Shown: positions 44,381 to 54,233, counted from the first letter of the stretch. The stretch: 64,000 nt of DNA from Paenibacillus riograndensis SBR5 (GCF_000981585.1 NZ_LN831776.1:4633187-4697186), one strand, 5' to 3'. Numbers and translations are program-made. The notes: generated by a model not told the origin, from the letters alone.

Positions 44381-45256
44381 CTATTCCAGCAGCGCAGCAA
44401 TAAATGACGCTTCTTCTTCTGTAGGAGGTACCAGCGGGAGCCGTACCGTACCTACATCCACACCGCGGAGGCCAAGCGCATACTTGACGGCAGAGGGATT
44501 CGGAAGCGGCTGCGGACATTCAAACAGCCCCTTGAACACCGGGAACAGCTTGCGGTGAAGTTCACCTGCCCGTTGGACGTTCCCCGAGAAATAAGCTTGA
44601 ATCATCTCTGCCATCTGCTCGCCAACCACATGGCTGGCAACGCTGATTATGCCGTAGCCCCCGACAGCAAGCGCAGCCAGTCCGGCGGAATCATCTCCTG
44701 AATACACACGGAAATCAGCGGGGCAGGCTGAAACAATCTGTGTAATCTGATCCACGGACTGGCATTCCTTGGTTGCCACAATGTTCGGAATCCCGGCAAG
44801 CCTCAGTGTTGTGGCAGCGCTCATGCTGACGCTGGTCCGGCTGGGCACATTATAGAGAATAACAGGCAGCTTTGTCTCCCCTGCGATGGCAGCAAAATGC
44901 CGGTACAGCCCTTCCTGATTCGGCTTGTTGTAATAGGGCACAACGAGAAGCACACCGTCCACACCGATCTTCTCCGCTTCTTTCGTGAGATGAATGGAAT
45001 GTCTGGTGCTGTTGGTGCCTGTTCCGGCGATGATCTTGCAGCGGCCTGCGGCCTTCTTCAGCACATAAGCGAATAACTCCAGTTTCTCCTCATCGCTTAA
45101 GGTAGGAGATTCTCCCGTCGTCCCGCAGACCACCAGCGCTTCAGATTTCTTTTGCTCAATAAGATAGTCAATCAAGCGTGAGGTAGCTTCCCAATTGATT
45201 TCGCCGGATCTGTCAAAGGGGGTTACCATAGCGGTGATTAATCTTCCGAAGTCCAC
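44381..45256 (-). CDS. dapA: 4-Hydroxy-tetrahydrodipicolinate synthase
   Basis: The biosynthetic DapA, 291 residues, condensing pyruvate and aspartate semialdehyde toward lysine, peptidoglycan diaminopimelate and dipicolinate. GTTGES lies at 45-50, Tyr135 and Arg140 in ILYNVPSRTSV, and Schiff-base Lys163 in IVATKEC. The start is GTG 45256, eight bases after AAGGAGG; the frame is open further upstream into dapG but without a ribosome site. It follows dapG by 16 bases and ends the spoVFA-spoVFB-dapG-dapA cluster. A second DapA-like gene lies at 16712. Confidence 0.96.
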   Translation of the reverse strand: MDFGRLITAMVTPFDRSGEINWEATSRLIDYLIEQKKSEALVVCGTTGESPTLSDEEKLELFAYVLKKAAGRCKIIAGTGTNSTRHSIHLTKEAEKIGVDGVLLVVPYYNKPNQEGLYRHFAAIAGETKLPVILYNVPSRTSVSMSAATTLRLAGIPNIVATKECQSVDQITQIVSACPADFRVYSGDDSAGLAALAVGGYGIISVASHVVGEQMAEMIQAYFSGNVQRAGELHRKLFPVFKGLFECPQPLPNPSAVKYALGLRGVDVGTVRLPLVPPTEEEASFIAALLE

Positions 45257-45272
45257 TTTGAATTCCTCCTTG

Positions 45273-46493
45273 TCAGCGGTGTAATTCAAATTTGGCATGC
45301 AGCGCGCGCAGCGACTGCACCATATCTTCCTTTTTGACCAGCACCCAAATGGTTGTATTGGAATCGGCTGACTGGAGAATCTGAATATTCTGCGAGCTAA
45401 GCGCTTCAACGATGCGGGCCATGATGCCCGGAACCCCGTTGATCCCGCCTCCGATAACCGAGACCTTGGCGCAGCCGGACAGGCTCGAAGGACGCAGCCC
45501 CAGCTCCTGAAGTGCAGCAATCGCTTGCTCCGATTTGTCATCGTTCACCGTGTACAGCGCTTCAGTTGGCGTTACATTGATGAAATCCACACTGATGCCG
45601 TTGTCGGCCATGCTTTTAAAAATCTGCAGCTGTACACCGGTACCATTGCCCTCCGGACATTCCACAGAGATTTGGGTAACGTTGCTGACATAAGCGATCC
45701 CCGTGACAAAGCGGTCAACCACTCCATGGGAGACATCGCTGAACCCCTCCGGGTGGGTCACGAGCGTGCCTTCGGCTTCAGAGAAGGTTGACCGGACACG
45801 TACAGGAATCTGCGCCTGCATGGCAATCTCGACAGCACGGGGATGAATGACCTTGGCGCCTTGATAAGCCATGTTGCAGATTTCGGTGTAGCTGACATAA
45901 GACAGCTGCTTCGCATCCTCAACAATCCGCGGATCAGCAGTCAGGATGCCGTCCACATCTGTATAGATATCAACCATATCCGCCCGCAGCGCAGCGCCTA
46001 GCGCCGTAGCCGAAGTGTCACTTCCGCCGCGTCCCAGGGTCGTAAAATCACCGGCTTCGGTCTGCCCCTGGAACCCGGTTACAATCACCACTTTGTGTTC
46101 GCGCAGTTCGCGCAGAATACGTTCGGTCCGCACATCCAGAATCCGGGCGTTGCCGTAGTTGTTATCGGTCAGAAAACCGGCCTGCGCTCCTGTCAGCACG
46201 GTTGCCGGGACACCCTCATGCTCCAGTAAGCCGCACAGGGTTGTGGCAGAAATAATCTCTCCGCAGCACATCAGAAGATCCTTCTCCCGGCTCGGCAGAG
46301 CATCCCCGTTCTGTACCGCCCAGTCCAGCAAAGTATCTGTCGCATAAGGTTCACCTTTGCGCCCCATGGCCGATACGACCACGACCAGACTGAAGCCGCT
46401 GGCCAGTTCACGTTTGACATGACGGATCACGTGTTCTCTGGCCGCTGGTGTGGAGAGTGAGGTTCCGCCAAATTTTTGCACCAAAATACCCAT
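45273..46493 (-). CDS. dapG: Aspartokinase, diaminopimelate-sensitive type (DapG)
   Basis: A 406-residue aspartate kinase catalysing the first step of the aspartate pathway. The kinase motifs KFGGTSL, VVSAMGR and GRGGSDTSA are intact, followed by two ACT domains (SVECPEGNGTGVQLQIF, KVSVIGGGINGVPGIMARI). Its place before dapA matches B. subtilis dapG, the isoenzyme feedback-controlled by diaminopimelate. The start is ATG 46493, eight bases after GGAGG. I see no lysine riboswitch in the 190 bp upstream. Confidence 0.95.
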   Translation of the reverse strand: MGILVQKFGGTSLSTPAAREHVIRHVKRELASGFSLVVVVSAMGRKGEPYATDTLLDWAVQNGDALPSREKDLLMCCGEIISATTLCGLLEHEGVPATVLTGAQAGFLTDNNYGNARILDVRTERILRELREHKVVIVTGFQGQTEAGDFTTLGRGGSDTSATALGAALRADMVDIYTDVDGILTADPRIVEDAKQLSYVSYTEICNMAYQGAKVIHPRAVEIAMQAQIPVRVRSTFSEAEGTLVTHPEGFSDVSHGVVDRFVTGIAYVSNVTQISVECPEGNGTGVQLQIFKSMADNGISVDFINVTPTEALYTVNDDKSEQAIAALQELGLRPSSLSGCAKVSVIGGGINGVPGIMARIVEALSSQNIQILQSADSNTTIWVLVKKEDMVQSLRALHAKFELHR

Positions 46494-46682
46494 GTATAAT
46501 TCCTCCATTACTTCTCTAAGCAAGCACGCTAATACGTACACACTCCATCCATAATGTAAATGGAAAGAATCCGCCTGTGCGGTTCCGTATTCAGATAGCT
46601 GAATAAAGTGTTGAACCGCCCCCGGAAATGAGGACGGCAGATGTATACCTGTATGGTCAGAGTGCCTGCATGAAACATATGT

Positions 46683-47279
46683 CTATGCTGAATGAAACCG
46701 TTCGATAATCATCGGCTGCAGCTGTTGGCCCTGCAAAGCCGCAAAGCAGGCTTCGGGAATGAGGTCCATCTGGGCCACAAGCGAATTCGGCTTGCCCTGC
46801 GGATTATCCTGGCCGAACGGAACAAAATAAATGTTCTTCGCAACCAGGAGCTTCGCGATATTCGCCGCATTCAGGCCAAGTCCATCATTGGTGGAGATTG
46901 CCAGCACCAGCGGACGGCTGTTGCGCAGCTGCGCTTTGGCGGCCATCAGCACGGGGCTGTCGGTCATGGCGTTAGCCAATTTACTTGTCGTATTCCCCGT
47001 GCAGGGTGCAATAGTCAGCACATCCAGCAGCTTGGAAGGACCCAGCGGTTCCGCTTCAACAATTGTAGAAATGATATCATTCCCTGTTATTTCTTTCAAC
47101 TGTTTTAGCCAATTTTCCGATGTGCCAAAGCGGGTGTCCGTATTCAGCACGGATGCGGACACAATCGGCACCACATTGGCTCCGCCCTCCATAAACCGCT
47201 GAATCTGCGGCATAACCTCGGCTAACGTGCAGTGTGAGCCGGTCACCGCATAACCTACTGTTTTTCCATGCCAATCCAT
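46683..47279 (-). CDS. spoVFB: Dipicolinate synthase subunit B
   Basis: A 198-residue flavoprotein-like subunit (DpaB) of dipicolinate synthase, which makes the calcium chelator of the spore core. The flavin-binding fold is indicated by GKTVGYAVTGSHCTL at the start and IAPCTGNTTSKLANAM. It overlaps spoVFA by one base (TAATG). In B. subtilis asd follows; here dapG follows directly after 190 bp. Expression is expected in the mother cell late in sporulation. Confidence 0.96.
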   Translation of the reverse strand: MDWHGKTVGYAVTGSHCTLAEVMPQIQRFMEGGANVVPIVSASVLNTDTRFGTSENWLKQLKEITGNDIISTIVEAEPLGPSKLLDVLTIAPCTGNTTSKLANAMTDSPVLMAAKAQLRNSRPLVLAISTNDGLGLNAANIAKLLVAKNIYFVPFGQDNPQGKPNSLVAQMDLIPEACFAALQGQQLQPMIIERFHSA

Positions 47280-48175
47280 TAAACGTCCCCCCTGTTAAAA
47301 GTCTCGTCCGATATCGACTGTACCAGCGCGCCCGCCATAATAATTCCGGCGCTTTTGGGAGCAACGACTCCGGGCAGTCCCGGTGCCAGCATGGCCTTGA
47401 TCCCGCGTTTCTCCGCATAGCGGAAATCACACCCGCCCGGGGCGGAAGCCAGATCGATAATTACACAGTGTCTGGGAAGACGCGATAACACTTGTGCGGT
47501 GATAATCATACTAGGGATGGTGTTGAAAATAAGATCCGCCTCCGGCGCATGCGCCACCAGCTCTCCAGTCATAAAGGGCTTCCAGCCCATCTCCTCGGCC
47601 CGTGCGTAATGCTCCTGTTTTCTTACTCCCACCTTCACGTTGGAACCGAGTCCCTGCAGCACTCTGGCCATGGTAAACCCTGTTCTGCCCATGCCCAGAA
47701 CCATTGAGGTAGAGCCATGGATTGTAAAATCCGTATTCTGAATGGCCATAACCAATGCTCCCTCTGCTGTAGGGATGGAGTTGTAGATCGCCACATCGTC
47801 CCTGCTCAGCAGCTCCACCAGCTTCAGTGAATATTTGTCGCACAGGCCGCGCAAGTAGCTTTTGGCCATGCCGGTATAGACCATACAGCTTGGCGGAAGC
47901 GCGGCGATATGTTCCTCCAGCAGCTGCAGGCGCTCCGTTGAAAAGAGGGCACTGATATTGCCTTCATCATCACACCCCACCGTTGGCAGCACCAGCACAT
48001 CCGCGCGGCTCAGCAGCTCTGCCGACATTTGTTCCAGGCTTACCCCCGGGCTTGGGGCATCCCACTTGTCGAACCCGGCAGCGCTTACCGTAGCATCCAT
48101 TTCCACACATTTCCGAATCACTTCAATCTGTCTCGCGTCCCCGCCCAGGAACACGATCCTGATGCCAGTAAGCAT
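47279..48175 (-). CDS. spoVFA: Dipicolinate synthase subunit A
   Basis: A 298-residue subunit (DpaA) with a dehydrogenase-like fold. It begins MLTGIRIVFLGGDARQIEVI and contains the dinucleotide-binding stretch VLGMGRTGFTMARVLQGLG near residue 160, then IDLASAPGGCDF. With SpoVFB it oxidises dihydrodipicolinate to dipicolinate. The start is ATG 48175, nine bases after AAAGGAG. Upstream lies a 920-bp repeat-rich region in place of the ymxH gene found there in B. subtilis. Confidence 0.96.
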   Translation of the reverse strand: MLTGIRIVFLGGDARQIEVIRKCVEMDATVSAAGFDKWDAPSPGVSLEQMSAELLSRADVLVLPTVGCDDEGNISALFSTERLQLLEEHIAALPPSCMVYTGMAKSYLRGLCDKYSLKLVELLSRDDVAIYNSIPTAEGALVMAIQNTDFTIHGSTSMVLGMGRTGFTMARVLQGLGSNVKVGVRKQEHYARAEEMGWKPFMTGELVAHAPEADLIFNTIPSMIITAQVLSRLPRHCVIIDLASAPGGCDFRYAEKRGIKAMLAPGLPGVVAPKSAGIIMAGALVQSISDETFNRGDV

Positions 48176-48301
48176 AGGGTTGACGCTCCTTTCCACATAC
48201 ACTATCGACTATAGAGCATCTTATGCCGCAGGCTGCGGATGGGTGATGAGCGGAGAAGAAATAATGGGCACCCGGGTACATTATGGAAAAAACAGCGAAC
48301 C

Positions 48302-48345
48302 AAAACGGCTGTGCGGTCCCCCACGGGACCAGCGCAGCCGTCTTG
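48302..48345. repeat. ACGGCTG hairpin cassette, copy 2
   Basis: ACGGCTG (48305) pairs with CAGCCGT (48335), with an inner GGTCCC/GGGACC stem. The outer arms and CTTG tail match the hairpin at 5983-6024. No gene ends just before it on the plus strand, so it is not a simple terminator here. Confidence 0.7.
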
Positions 48346-48394
48346 GTTCTAGCGTTACCTGGAGAACGACTCCCCATGAATCCTACGCAACTCT

Positions 48395-48790
48395 TTAAGT
48401 GGAAAAAGGTTAACTAATTTGCCGAAGTACCCTACCCTCGGGTAGATGAAGTGGAAAAAGGGACATTAATTCAGCTCATTTCACCATTGAACCGGAAATG
48501 TGGCCCAATTAGGATTACTTTTTCCACTTCACTCTCAGGATTTCTTAATTTTCGGAAAAATAAGTTCCCTTTTTCCAACTACACCTGCGAAGAAGCCGGT
48601 AAAGACGGATCGCCCTATTCCTTCGCGATCGATCCGCAGCCGTTACGGACAGGAGAGCCGTTATGGATAGAAGCTTCGGCTATTCCGCAAGACTAACGGA
48701 CTGAGATGCCTTTATTTCTCCCTTTCCCCTTGATTCCAGGCTCCATCGAACGTTGTAACGGCTCCTGAGTCCGTAACTGCTGAAAAAGTA
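48395..48790. repeat. Cluster of AAGTGGAAAAAGG-type inverted repeats
   Basis: GAAGTGGAAAAAG (48448-48460) and CTTTTTCCACTTC (48518-48530) are perfect 13-bp inverted arms. Further partial copies occur near 48398 (AAGTGGAAAAAGG) and 48566 (CCCTTTTTCCAACT). CTACCCTCGGGTAG at 48432 is a separate hairpin. A second, imperfect inverted pair (CCGTTACGGACAGGAGAGCCGTTA near 48640 and its complement near 48755) follows. No gene is supported between 48176 and 49095. Confidence 0.75.
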
Positions 48791-48971
48791 AGATTTTTGG
48801 CAAAATAAGGGCTCCTCGGCTCCTCGGTCCGCTTCAGTCCCCGGATGGAGCCCTATCCTCCTGCATCGCGTATATCTTGTGAGGCTTCCAAGATATCCAC
48901 ATTTTTTCACACTGTTTTACAGTTAAATAAGGGGAAGTCAGTCCCCCAAAACATATAAATTCTTATATTTT

Positions 48972-49019
48972 AAAAAAAGCTTGCGGGTAAATACCGGTAA
49001 CGGTATCTCCGCAAGCTTT
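48972..49019 (-). terminator. Terminator of dut
   Basis: AAAGCTTGCGG pairs with CCCGCAAGCTTTTTTT with an inner ATACCG/CGGTAT stem on the minus strand, 77 bp past the dut stop. Confidence 0.9.
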
Positions 49020-49095
49020 GTGTGCAGCTATCGACGAAAGGCCGACTCAAGTAGAAACGGCTACGCCGTCCTAAAAAAGGACGGTGAAGCCCTTG

Positions 49096-49542
49096 TTATT
49101 TCCCCGTATGGCCAAAGCCGCCGGCACCACGTTCAGTTTCCGACAGCTCGTCCACCTGGACCATTGTCACAGAAGGTACAGCCTGGAAAACCATTTGGGC
49201 AATCCGTTCATTCCGGGCAATGGCAAAAGGCTCCTGTCCGAGATTGATCAGCAGCACCTTAATCTCTCCCCGGTAATCCGCATCGATGGTTCCCGGTGTG
49301 TTCAGGCAGGTAATGCCATGCTTCAGCGCCAGCCCGCTGCGCGGCCGGATTTGTGCCTCCAGGCCGTCCGGCATGGCCAGCGATATGCCAGTGGGGATTA
49401 GGGTACGCTCGCCCGGAGCGAGGACAACCGCTTCTCCTACGGCGGCATACAGATCATACCCCGAAGCCTGTTCCGACATTTTACGGGGCAGTTCCACATC
49501 CTCATTCCCGGAAAGCTTGTTAATTTGAACGTAATAAGACAA
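49096..49542 (-). CDS. dut: Deoxyuridine 5'-triphosphate nucleotidohydrolase
   Basis: A trimeric dUTPase of 148 residues, hydrolysing dUTP to dUMP. The five family motifs are visible: SGYDLYAA, RPRSGLALKHGI, GTIDADYRGEI, RIAQMVF, and the C-terminal glycine-rich ERGAGGFGHTGK. The start is probably TTG 49542, eight bases after AGGAGA, overlapping the end of mlpA by 23 bases; ATG 49548 is too close to the site. In B. subtilis this slot after mlpA is occupied by ymxH. Confidence 0.95.
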   Translation of the reverse strand: MSYYVQINKLSGNEDVELPRKMSEQASGYDLYAAVGEAVVLAPGERTLIPTGISLAMPDGLEAQIRPRSGLALKHGITCLNTPGTIDADYRGEIKVLLINLGQEPFAIARNERIAQMVFQAVPSVTMVQVDELSETERGAGGFGHTGK

Positions 49543-50785
49543 GATCATCTCTCCTAACATTGGCAATAGCTTTGTCTGTTGCGCCTACCATCGCCACAGC
49601 GAGCGGCTGCGCAAACATATGATCCAGCAGCTGGTTCACATCATCCATGCTTACCTGCTGAATTTTGGCGATCATATCATCCAGTGTATCATGTCTTCCC
49701 AGCATCAGCTCGTTTTTTCCGATACGGTTCATCCGGCTGCTGGTGCTTTCGAGGCTGAGAATCAGGCTGCCTTTGAGCTGCTCCTTGCCTTTTCGCAGTT
49801 CATCATCGCTGAGTCCCTTGACGGCAAGCTCATGCATCATTTCTTTGATCAGTTCGGTAACCTCTTTGGTCTGCTTCGGCGCAGTCCCCGCATATACCGT
49901 GAACAGCCCGCTGTCCGCCTGGGAGCTGTGGTAAGAATAAACCGAATAAGCCAACCCGCGTTTTTCACGGATTTCCTGGAACATCCGCGAGCTCATGCCC
50001 CCGCCGATGGCATTGTTCAGCAGCACCATCGGATATTGCAGTGGCCCTCCGCTTTGGACACCCGGCAAAGAGAGGCAAATATGGTTTTGCTCTGTTTTTT
50101 TGCGGTGGAACAGCAGCCCGCCATGGAAATCGGGTGCAGCCAGCGCTGCGGATTCGCCATGATTCTGAAACGAACCGAAGTGCTTCTCCAGCAGCTCCTC
50201 CAGCCCGTCATTGATGTTGCCGGCTACGCTGATCACTGTGTTCTCAATCGTATATTGTGCCTTCATATAATCCCGGAGATCATCCGGCGTCATTTCCTGA
50301 AGCCGTTCCTTGAGACCCAGAATGGAATAGGCCAGGGGGTGCTCACCGTAAGCTGCAGCGCACATCAGATCATGCACCAGATCATCCGGTGTGTCTTCGC
50401 ACATGGCGATTTCCTCGAGAATAACATTTTTCTCCTTCGCCAGCTCTTCGGCGTCCATCCGTGAACGGAAAAACATATCGGCCAGCACATCGACCGCAAT
50501 CGGCAGATGCTCATCCAGCACTTTAGCATAATAGCATGTATATTCCTTAGAGGTAAACGCATTGACGTTGCCGCCGATAGCGTCGAACTGTTCAGCAATA
50601 TCCTTGGCGCTGTACCGGTCGGTTCCTTTGAACAGCATATGCTCAATAAAATGAGAAATCCCGTTGTTCTGCGGAGTCTCATTGCGGGAGCCTGTTTTGA
50701 CCCATATTCCAAAGGAAACGGATCGGCCGGTGGGAATTTTTTCAGTTACCACTCTGAGGCCGTTTGACAATACTATTTTTTCCAC
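49520..50785 (-). CDS. mlpA: M16 zinc peptidase (MlpA/YmxG)
   Basis: A 421-residue processing-peptidase-like M16 enzyme. The zinc motif is HFIEH in GISHFIEHMLFKG, with the distal Glu in VILEEIAMCED. The second half keeps the conserved REKRGLAYSVYSYHS segment. The start is GTG 50785, eight bases after AGGAGG; an open frame to 50950 has no site. It lies between ylxY and dut. In B. subtilis the homologue downstream of pnp has been linked to exoprotease regulation. Confidence 0.94.
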   Translation of the reverse strand: MEKIVLSNGLRVVTEKIPTGRSVSFGIWVKTGSRNETPQNNGISHFIEHMLFKGTDRYSAKDIAEQFDAIGGNVNAFTSKEYTCYYAKVLDEHLPIAVDVLADMFFRSRMDAEELAKEKNVILEEIAMCEDTPDDLVHDLMCAAAYGEHPLAYSILGLKERLQEMTPDDLRDYMKAQYTIENTVISVAGNINDGLEELLEKHFGSFQNHGESAALAAPDFHGGLLFHRKKTEQNHICLSLPGVQSGGPLQYPMVLLNNAIGGGMSSRMFQEIREKRGLAYSVYSYHSSQADSGLFTVYAGTAPKQTKEVTELIKEMMHELAVKGLSDDELRKGKEQLKGSLILSLESTSSRMNRIGKNELMLGRHDTLDDMIAKIQQVSMDDVNQLLDHMFAQPLAVAMVGATDKAIANVRRDDLVLLRSN

Positions 50786-50864
50786 TTCTAAGTCCTCCTG
50801 GCATAGCCCTGGTTCTATCTGTATTTTGGTATACGCGCCTCTTATCCTACCAGAATTAGCCGGC

Positions 50865-51851
50865 TCACTCAACATCCGCAGGCAGCACACGCTCTGCCGA
50901 GAGCGTCTGGCTGACCGTCCCCAGCTGCAGGCCTTTCGCCTTGATTCCACGGATCATCCCCCGGAGCGCCTGCGACGAAGAAGCTGTCGGGTGCATTAGA
51001 ATCAAGGTTCCCGGCTCCGCTTGGCTGCTGATTTTGGAGATGATCGAATCCGGTGAAGGATTGCGCCAATCCACCGTATCCAGCGTCCACAGCACCGTTT
51101 TCAGCCCCAACGAGGCGGCAATGTCAACAGTCTCCTGGTCAAAGTCGCCGGATGGAGGGGCAAACCAGATATTGGTCACTCCCAGGCTCTCTTTGAGCAG
51201 GTTTTGTGTTTTCTGGATTTCGGCTGTCGCCCGCGCCCGGCTCAAAGTGCTCATATTGGGATGGGTATAGGCGTGATTTTCCATTTCATGCCCGCGCTTC
51301 AGCATTTCTGCGGCCAGCTCTTTATTGCGGCTGAGCCAGCTGCCGTCCAGAAAAAAGGTGACTTTCACCTTTTCCTGATCTAAGATGTCCAGCATTGGGA
51401 TAATGTACTGGTTGCCCCAGGCCACATTGATCATCAGCGATACCATCGGCTTCGCCGGATTGCCCCGGTAGATCGGCTGAGCCCCCAGGTCATCCAGTGA
51501 AACCTTAGGTTTAATCTGGCGGTACAGCAGCTTTAAGCCATCATTAGGCCCCTTTAGCTTGGCCTCCCGGTAGGTTGCCTCCACATCCACTTCCAGCCCG
51601 TTATAACCCGGTATAGCCTTCCATACACGGTCAACAGTTGCATCCACAGGCGGGCTGTTCAGCTTGGCGGCCTTGCTCTCGATGCTTGCGCGCAAATCAT
51701 CCTGGGCTTCCGTGTAGACCCTGCCCCATACAGCCAGTCCAGTCTGCGGCTTAAGCTGGGCCAGCATTTCCTTCACCGGCCCATATGTACTGCCTATCCC
51801 GATCACTACAGCAATACAGGCCAGCACAAGTGCCGCTTTTTCCGTCTTCAT
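50865..51851 (-). CDS. ylxY: YlxY, polysaccharide deacetylase-fold protein
   Basis: A 328-residue secreted or membrane-anchored protein: an N-terminal hydrophobic segment (AALVLACIAVVIGIG), a linker and a NodB-type domain. The canonical TFDDG metal motif is replaced by LMINVAWGNQY, while the HxxxH motif (NHAYTHPN) is kept. This matches YlxY homologues as I know them, so classical deacetylase activity is doubtful. The start is ATG 51851, six bases after GGGGAGGAAA. It lies between pnp and mlpA, as in B. subtilis. Confidence 0.9.
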   Translation of the reverse strand: MKTEKAALVLACIAVVIGIGSTYGPVKEMLAQLKPQTGLAVWGRVYTEAQDDLRASIESKAAKLNSPPVDATVDRVWKAIPGYNGLEVDVEATYREAKLKGPNDGLKLLYRQIKPKVSLDDLGAQPIYRGNPAKPMVSLMINVAWGNQYIIPMLDILDQEKVKVTFFLDGSWLSRNKELAAEMLKRGHEMENHAYTHPNMSTLSRARATAEIQKTQNLLKESLGVTNIWFAPPSGDFDQETVDIAASLGLKTVLWTLDTVDWRNPSPDSIISKISSQAEPGTLILMHPTASSSQALRGMIRGIKAKGLQLGTVSQTLSAERVLPADVE

Positions 51852-51971
51852 GACGTCTTTCCTCCCCGGCAGAAACGGTTCATTTGTCCGTCCCTGCACA
51901 AGTCAGGCGCAGAGACGCTTTGTCCCAGCCTATGCATCCATGAAGGAAAATATGTTCAATGTCTGCAACTT

Positions 51972-52006
51972 AAAAAAGAGCCAGAACAAAACTGCTTCTG
52001 TCTCTT
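51972..52006 (-). terminator. Terminator of pnp
   Basis: AGAGACAGAAGC pairs with TTCTGGCTCT and is followed by six T residues on the minus strand, 42 bp past the pnp stop. Confidence 0.7.
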
Positions 52007-52047
52007 CCCGTTCATGCATTTCATTTCAGGTAAATCTTATGGTGATG

Positions 52048-54150
52048 TTACGCCTTGGCTGCGCCTTCTGAAGTGAGCACTGCTTTGCGTGACAGATTAA
52101 CGCGGCCCTGCTGGTCGATTTCCGTAACTTTGACCGTAATCGTGTCGCCGATAGCCACTACATCTTCAACTTTGGCTACACGTTCTGTGGACAGCTGTGA
52201 AATATGCACCAGTCCGTCTTTGCCCGGAATCAGTTCAACAAAGGCACCAAACTTCTCGATGCGTCTGACGGTACCCACATAAATTTCACCGACCTGCACT
52301 TCACGTACAATGCCTTCGATAATGCCGCGGGCTTTTTGAATCATCGCTTCGTCCGAAGAGCCAATGAAGACACGGCCGTCCTGCTCGATATCGATCTTCA
52401 CGCCGGTTTCTTCAATGATTTTATTGATAATCTTGCCGCCTGCACCGATGACATCACGGATTTTGTCCGGATTGATGTTGATGATAATGATTTTTGGAGC
52501 GTATTTGGACAGGCTTGGTCTAGGCTCGGAGATGGCTTCCATCATTTTGCCCAGGATGAACATCCGTCCTTCTTTGGCCTGCTGCAGCGCATCCTGAAGA
52601 ATCTTGCGGTCAATGCCGGCGATCTTGATGTCCATCTGAATCGCTGTAACCCCTTCAGCCGTACCTGCCACTTTGAAGTCCATATCGCCCAGATGATCTT
52701 CCATTCCCTGAATATCGGTCAGAATCGAGACATGCTCTCCGTCTTTGATCAGACCCATGGCTACACCGGCTACAGGCGCCTTAATCGGCACACCTGCATC
52801 CATCATGGCCAAGATGCTGGCGCAAATACTCGCTTGGGAAGTAGAGCCGTTGGATTCGATAGCCTCTGACACCAGACGAATAGTGTACGGGAATTCAGTT
52901 TCACTTGGAATGACTTTGGACAAAGCGCGTTCCCCAAGGGCCCCGTGTCCAATCTCGCGGCGTCCCGGTGCTCTAAGCGGACGGGCCTCCCCTACGCTGA
53001 ATGGCGGGAAGTTGTAGTGGTGCATGAAGCGTTTCGTTTCGGCCGGATCAATCCCGTCCAGAATCTGCACATCTCCAAGCGCACCAAGCGTACATACGCT
53101 GAGGATCTGAGTCTGTCCGCGTGTGAAGAGTCCGGAACCATGAGTGCGCGGCAGCAAAGCCGTATCGCATTCGATCGGACGGATTTCATCCAGCTTGCGT
53201 CCATCCGGACGGATCTTGTCATGTGTGATCAGACGTCTTACTTCATCCTTGACGATATCATGCAGCACTTCCTTGACATCCTTCAGAAGCTCTGGTGTTT
53301 CTATGTATTTCTCTGCGAAATACTCCACCGTTTCATTGTTGATCAGGTCGATGGCATCCTGGCGGGCATGTTTCTCGGCAATTTTTACAGCTTCCACCAG
53401 ACGGATCTGTGCATAAGCGCGGACCTCTGCGTTCACTTCGCTGTTTACCGTGTGCAGCTTCACTGCCATTTTTTCTTTGCCGGCAACTGCAACCAGTTCT
53501 TCAATCACAGCTACGATCTTGCGGATTTCATCATGGCCGAACATGATAGCTTCCAGCATAACATCTTCTGGCACTTCATTGGCTTCAGCTTCCACCATCA
53601 TGATGGCGTCCTTGGTTCCGGCTACGACTACATAAATATCGCTCACCGCTTGCTGTGCAACGTCCGGATTAATAACAAATCCACCGTTAATCCGGCCCAC
53701 AGCCACACCGCCGATCGGTCCGTCAAACGGCACATCGGAAATGCTGAGCGCGGCAGAAGTACCAATCATAGCGGCAATATCCGGCGCACAATCCTGATCC
53801 ACGCTCATTACCAGATTGAGCACCTGGACATCGTTGCGGAATCCTTCCGGAAACAGCGGGCGGATCGGACGGTCTGTCAGACGGCTGGACAGAATCGCTT
53901 TTTCGCTGGGTCTGCCCTCACGTTTGATGAAACCTCCGGGAATTTTACCAACCGCATATAATCTTTCCTCATAGTTTACTGTAAGCGGGAAAAAATCCAG
54001 ATCTTTAGGTTCGCTGGAGGCTGTAACCGTACACAATACTGAAGTGTCACCATAGCGTACCATGACTGCAGCATTTGCCTGCTTGGCAAGCCGGCCCGTT
54101 TCCAGCACAAGGCGTCTTCCGCCAAGCTGCATTTCTACACGTTTTTCCAT
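52048..54150 (-). CDS. pnp: Polynucleotide phosphorylase
   Basis: A 700-residue phosphorolytic 3'-5' exoribonuclease. Two RNase PH domains are present, the catalytic one with [26 protein letters not shown] and [13 protein letters not shown] domain ([20 protein letters not shown]) and an S1 domain ([21 protein letters not shown]) complete the usual layout. It is a core component of mRNA decay with RNase Y and RNase J, both also in this window. GGAGGG precedes the ATG. Two hairpins lie between rpsO and pnp. Confidence 0.98.
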   Translation of the reverse strand: MEKRVEMQLGGRRLVLETGRLAKQANAAVMVRYGDTSVLCTVTASSEPKDLDFFPLTVNYEERLYAVGKIPGGFIKREGRPSEKAILSSRLTDRPIRPLFPEGFRNDVQVLNLVMSVDQDCAPDIAAMIGTSAALSISDVPFDGPIGGVAVGRINGGFVINPDVAQQAVSDIYVVVAGTKDAIMMVEAEANEVPEDVMLEAIMFGHDEIRKIVAVIEELVAVAGKEKMAVKLHTVNSEVNAEVRAYAQIRLVEAVKIAEKHARQDAIDLINNETVEYFAEKYIETPELLKDVKEVLHDIVKDEVRRLITHDKIRPDGRKLDEIRPIECDTALLPRTHGSGLFTRGQTQILSVCTLGALGDVQILDGIDPAETKRFMHHYNFPPFSVGEARPLRAPGRREIGHGALGERALSKVIPSETEFPYTIRLVSEAIESNGSTSQASICASILAMMDAGVPIKAPVAGVAMGLIKDGEHVSILTDIQGMEDHLGDMDFKVAGTAEGVTAIQMDIKIAGIDRKILQDALQQAKEGRMFILGKMMEAISEPRPSLSKYAPKIIIININPDKIRDVIGAGGKIINKIIEETGVKIDIEQDGRVFIGSSDEAMIQKARGIIEGIVREVQVGEIYVGTVRRIEKFGAFVELIPGKDGLVHISQLSTERVAKVEDVVAIGDTITVKVTEIDQQGRVNLSRKAVLTSEGAAKA

Positions 54151-54233
54151 AAAATCCCTCCTTAAGTAGTAGTAGACCTGCCTATCCTATCTCAGGTTTC
54201 AGCATAATGCTTAATAAAATCTTATCTTTCAAG

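Noticed and set aside
46494..46682. Lysine riboswitch before dapG
   Set aside because: The 190-bp gap lacks the conserved L-box core and any terminator/antiterminator pair that I can recognise.
48451..48910. Short frames in the repeat island downstream of spoVFA
   Set aside because: They run through inverted repeats, have no ribosome sites and look like no known protein.
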